From Nitrospirota bacterium (GTDB taxonomy: Bacteria > Nitrospirota > Leptospirillia > Leptospirillales > Leptospirillaceae), in the NCBI GenBank assembly GCA_021826965.1, contig JAKAYA010000014.1, positions 1 through 43,553 on the forward strand: a DNA stretch of 43,553 bases. The letters run 5' to 3'. The notes beneath the pieces are model-generated. The model was given only the letters and a program-made list of their open reading frames with translations, had not been told where the DNA came from and made no database searches. The position numbers were made by a program, and so were the translations under genes. How positions within the stretch are numbered: position 1 is the stretch's first letter; every line of letters begins with the position of its first letter. This document shows, one piece after another, positions 41,499 through 43,553 of this stretch.

Positions 41499-42007
41499 CG
41501 AACACCTCCTGGTTCTTGCGTTCTTTCGACCAATGCCCCTGCTTCCTGAAGAAAACTGTCGCGCACTTTCAACAACAGCTCCCTGAGCGTCGACATTTCT
41601 CCGACCGTCAGCGCTCTCTGAAAAAAAGGCTTCAGATGGAGCAGTTGCTTCGGAAAGACCTCCCGGAACAGGGTCTCTCCCTTTTCCGTCAGGCGAATGA
41701 TCCGGATGCGCCGGTCCGAAGACGAAACGGTTCCGAAGATCAGGCCTTTCTTTTCCAGACGATCCAGTACGCCGGTCAACGTCCCTTTGGTCACCAGGGT
41801 TTTCTCGGAAAGCTCCCGACAGCACATCCCATCGGTGTCTCCGAGCGTTGCGATGACGTCGAACTGACCTCCGGTCAGCCCCATCTTCTCCGCATGACGA
41901 TCCGACTCCCGGATGAAGGCAAGATAGGCCTCGGCCAGAGGCCTCAGAACCGTCAGGAAAGGTTCCTGTTCAAGACCTTTCAGATCGCTGTTTTCCACCA
42001 TCTCCAT
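41495..42007 (-). CDS. MarR-family transcriptional regulator
   Basis: The 170-residue protein follows the MarR pattern: an N-terminal helix, LTGGQFDVIATLGDTDGMCCRELSEKTLVTKGTLTGVLDRLEKKGLI as winged HTH, wing SSSDRRIRIIRLTEKGETLF, and a C-terminal dimerisation helix. The recognition-helix region TKGTLTGVLDRLEKKG is well conserved. The CC pair (Cys-Cys in GMCCRE) could be a redox or metal sensor, though this is speculative. It is coupled to doxX, and an operator-like repeat overlaps its promoter. Confidence 0.9.
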   Translation of the reverse strand: MEMVENSDLKGLEQEPFLTVLRPLAEAYLAFIRESDRHAEKMGLTGGQFDVIATLGDTDGMCCRELSEKTLVTKGTLTGVLDRLEKKGLIFGTVSSSDRRIRIIRLTEKGETLFREVFPKQLLHLKPFFQRALTVGEMSTLRELLLKVRDSFLQEAGALVERTQEPGGVR

Positions 42008-42032
42008 CCATCATCCCTTTTCCATAATGTTC

Positions 42033-42069
42033 TAAGTAGAATTAAACTACCTAGTACTAATTTTGTCAA
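42033..42069 (-). promoter_or_regulatory. marR promoter with overlapping inverted repeat
   Basis: On the minus strand TTGACA (42064-42069) and TTTAAT (42041-42046) are spaced by exactly 17 bp. An inverted repeat TAAGTAG-N7-CTACCTA (6 of 7 paired, 42033-42053) covers the -10 box, and a TAGTACTA palindrome lies next to it. This layout suits autorepression by MarR. Confidence 0.72.
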
Positions 42070-42154
42070 GAGCCAATCCCGGACTCTTGAGACAGGAGCG
42101 TCGCATATCTCCTCTTCGATGCTTCCCCAATCTCTGGAAGACGATCCGGATGGA

Positions 42155-42772
42155 TCAGGAACAGGTTCCGGAGGAAAACGGACGGGAAAGGACCATAAAC
42201 CGGAAGAGGAAGTCGAAAAGCTCAATGTGCTTGAAAGCGCTGTCCGGCGAATCTCCCCAGACGGTCAGTCCGTGGAGACGGATCAGAAATCCGGGAAGAG
42301 TGAAGCCTCTGCGGCAGTGGAAATAAGTTTCCAGTTCCCCTGCGATGGCACCGACATCCGGATCATTGGCAAAGACCGGAAGAAAGGGCCGAGGATCGTA
42401 ACCTTTCCAGGCGAACCCCTTGAGCATCTCCAGCGGGGGCATTTCGAGGTTGCCCGATTTTGCCCATTGGGAAACCACATTCGCTTCGACCGTGTGGACA
42501 TGGTACACCGCACGCGCTTCGGTCCGGTTCCGATAGATTGTCTGATGAAGGGATATTTCCGCCGACGGGCGGGCGGAGGAGTGAACCGGGTCTTGCCCTT
42601 GTCCAGAAACGGCGACCAGATCCGCGACAGACAACTCTCCCTTGTGCTTTCCGCTGGGAGTGATCCGGATGCCATCCTCCGTCCGGACCGAAAGATTGCC
42701 GGACGTACCGGCCATCCAGCCTTTTTCATAAAGTTTTCCGGCATGGCGGACCAGCTGGCTTTCAGGCGTCAA
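42155..42772 (-). CDS. mtnB: Methylthioribulose-1-phosphate dehydratase
   Basis: The 205-residue class II aldolase-fold enzyme has GWMAGTSGNLSVR, ITPSGKHKGEL, the zinc-binding VYHVHTVEANVVS and LIRLHGLTVWGDS, and FKHIELFDFLF. LEMLKGF and FLPVFANDPDVG are typical of MtnB rather than of fuculose aldolases. It dehydrates 5-methylthioribulose-1-phosphate in methionine salvage. I chose TTG 42772 (GGAG 10 nt upstream), which gives the usual MtnB length. The coding region overlaps the end of mtnX by 11 bp. Confidence 0.9.
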   Translation of the reverse strand: MTPESQLVRHAGKLYEKGWMAGTSGNLSVRTEDGIRITPSGKHKGELSVADLVAVSGQGQDPVHSSARPSAEISLHQTIYRNRTEARAVYHVHTVEANVVSQWAKSGNLEMPPLEMLKGFAWKGYDPRPFLPVFANDPDVGAIAGELETYFHCRRGFTLPGFLIRLHGLTVWGDSPDSAFKHIELFDFLFRFMVLSRPFSSGTCS

Positions 42773-43412
42773 CAGGAAACATCTCCCCGAAGGATCGTTG
42801 AATCTCCGTAAAATCGTCAAAAGGACAAAATGTCTTTCCCCTTTCCGAAAGATATCCCGCGAGCCGGTCCCGGGCAAAGACCACGGGACAGGCCAGAGCC
42901 GCTTCCAGATCGGTCACGGAATCCCCGATCAGCACAGGCGGATCCGCGCGCATCGTTCTTCCTGCCGCTTCCAGGATCCGGGGCTTCGACACCAGCTCTG
43001 TTCCGGATTCCCAGTCCGACCGGACCTGAAGGAACCGGCCGTCTGTCCTCACCTTCAACCCGTAGACGGAATGGACTTCCTTGAAGAATGGACCGAGCGT
43101 TTCCCGGACAAAATCTTCCAGACCTCCGGTCACGACGATCAGCGGAAAACCACGAGCGTTCAGGTAGTCCAGAAAGGTGAGAAAACCCTCCCGCAAGGGG
43201 GCGTTCCTCATGATTTCAAGCATTTCCGGATAATGCCGACTCTCCACCGACTCGAGAAGTTCCCGGACGCCTTCTTTCAGCGTCAGCGTCAGGTCGTACA
43301 TCCGGGGGATCAGTTCCCGCGATTTTTCGGGCGTGAACTTCCGGAGAATTCCCACGAACGTTTCGTCCCGGGTAATCGTTCCGTCAAAATCGCAGAAAAC
43401 GACGGGATTCAT
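42762..43412 (-). CDS. mtnX: 2-hydroxy-3-keto-5-methylthiopentenyl-1-phosphate phosphatase
   Basis: The 216-residue HAD phosphatase has motif I FCDFDGTITRDE, motif II LIVVTGGLEDF and motif III/IV VLIGDSVTDLEAAL. The N-terminal sequence, length and adjacency to mtnB point to MtnX, which acts on the enol intermediate of the methionine salvage pathway. The ATG at 43412 overlaps the stop of an upstream gene (ATGA). With mtnB it forms the order X-B seen in Bacillus. Confidence 0.85.
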   Translation of the reverse strand: MNPVVFCDFDGTITRDETFVGILRKFTPEKSRELIPRMYDLTLTLKEGVRELLESVESRHYPEMLEIMRNAPLREGFLTFLDYLNARGFPLIVVTGGLEDFVRETLGPFFKEVHSVYGLKVRTDGRFLQVRSDWESGTELVSKPRILEAAGRTMRADPPVLIGDSVTDLEAALACPVVFARDRLAGYLSERGKTFCPFDDFTEIQRSFGEMFPVDA

Positions 43413-43553
43413 CCTTGGCGCCCATTGGAAACCTCGGCGTTTACGCCGGGGAGGAATGCGCCCGCTCCTTTCTGTTCGAGTGAATATCCGTATCCGTCGG
43501 CCCGCTGGAGGAGTCGGCAGTCTCTGTGGGAGATCCCCTGAACGACTCCGGAT
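43409..43553 (-). CDS. C-terminal end of an upstream gene, unidentified (partial)
   Basis: The last ~47 codons run from the window edge to the TGA at 43409-43411, which overlaps the mtnX start. The sequence includes GVVQGISHRDCRLLQRADGY and ends AFLPGVNAEVSNGRQG. The overlap shows it is a real, cotranscribed gene. Context suggests another methionine-salvage enzyme, but the fragment alone does not identify it. Confidence 0.6.
   Translation of the reverse strand, partial: SGVVQGISHRDCRLLQRADGYGYSLEQKGAGAFLPGVNAEVSNGRQG

Overview
The window reads as chromosomal DNA of an acidophilic, chemolithotrophic bacterium, most likely Leptospirillum (Nitrospirota). This is an inference from gene content: haem-c proteins, a GatCAB amidotransferase operon, a bS22/COX24-type mini-protein, a CDGSH Fe-S protein and an arsenic regulator/lyase pair. 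It also fits the GC-rich coding style, which produces many long spurious antisense frames. No 16S rRNA is present to confirm it.

Layout. (1) 1-1985 is the decayed edge of an integrated conjugative element. It holds remnants of DotC and DotB/TraJ-type transfer genes and a broken tyrosine integrase that abuts the 3' end of a tRNA-Lys(CTT) gene. (2) 2033-8058 carries a fused NuoE-NuoF protein, a lipoprotein, an orphan type III-like DNA methyltransferase and a ComEC-type channel with no ordinary start codon. (3) 8055-12313 carries glmM, an Rrf2 regulator with an operator and an apparently leaderless promoter, an old-yellow-enzyme reductase and an unrecognised protein.

(4) 12334-20137 is the most interesting part. 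A minus-strand locus encodes three small exported proteins that share an AF-SG-V-QN-NN motif, a C39-type cysteine peptidase, another exported protein and two related outer-membrane beta-barrels, one with an N-terminal OmpA peptidoglycan-binding domain. A sigma-54 activator is encoded directly upstream. A sigma-54-like promoter, a 16-bp perfect inverted repeat and an intra-operon terminator fit an amyloid/adhesin secretion locus analogous to Pseudomonas Fap (FapB/C/E, FapD, FapF).

(5) 20470-24756 contains a c-type cytochrome, the bS22-like protein, a TnpB (IS200/IS605) remnant with its right-end hairpin, a membrane protein, ftsB, eno and a tetrahaem cytochrome. (6) 24789-29073 is gatC-panD-gatA-gatB-exported protein, tightly coupled and running on into the cytochrome, eno and ftsB. 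(7) 29216-36684 is a minus-strand run DUF502-glmU-glmS-TolB-like-pcrA. (8) 36899-43553 has an exported barrel-like protein, arsR-arsI, a small exported protein behind a very AT-rich promoter, a sirtuin, a CDGSH protein, marR-doxX and a methionine-salvage block (mtnX-mtnB plus the tail of an upstream gene).

Some genes plausibly work together. GlmS, GlmM and GlmU supply UDP-GlcNAc. The exported amyloid-like proteins, their peptidase and the barrels probably build a surface structure under the sigma-54 activator. MtnX and MtnB belong to 5'-methylthioadenosine recycling. ArsR and ArsI form an organoarsenical response unit.
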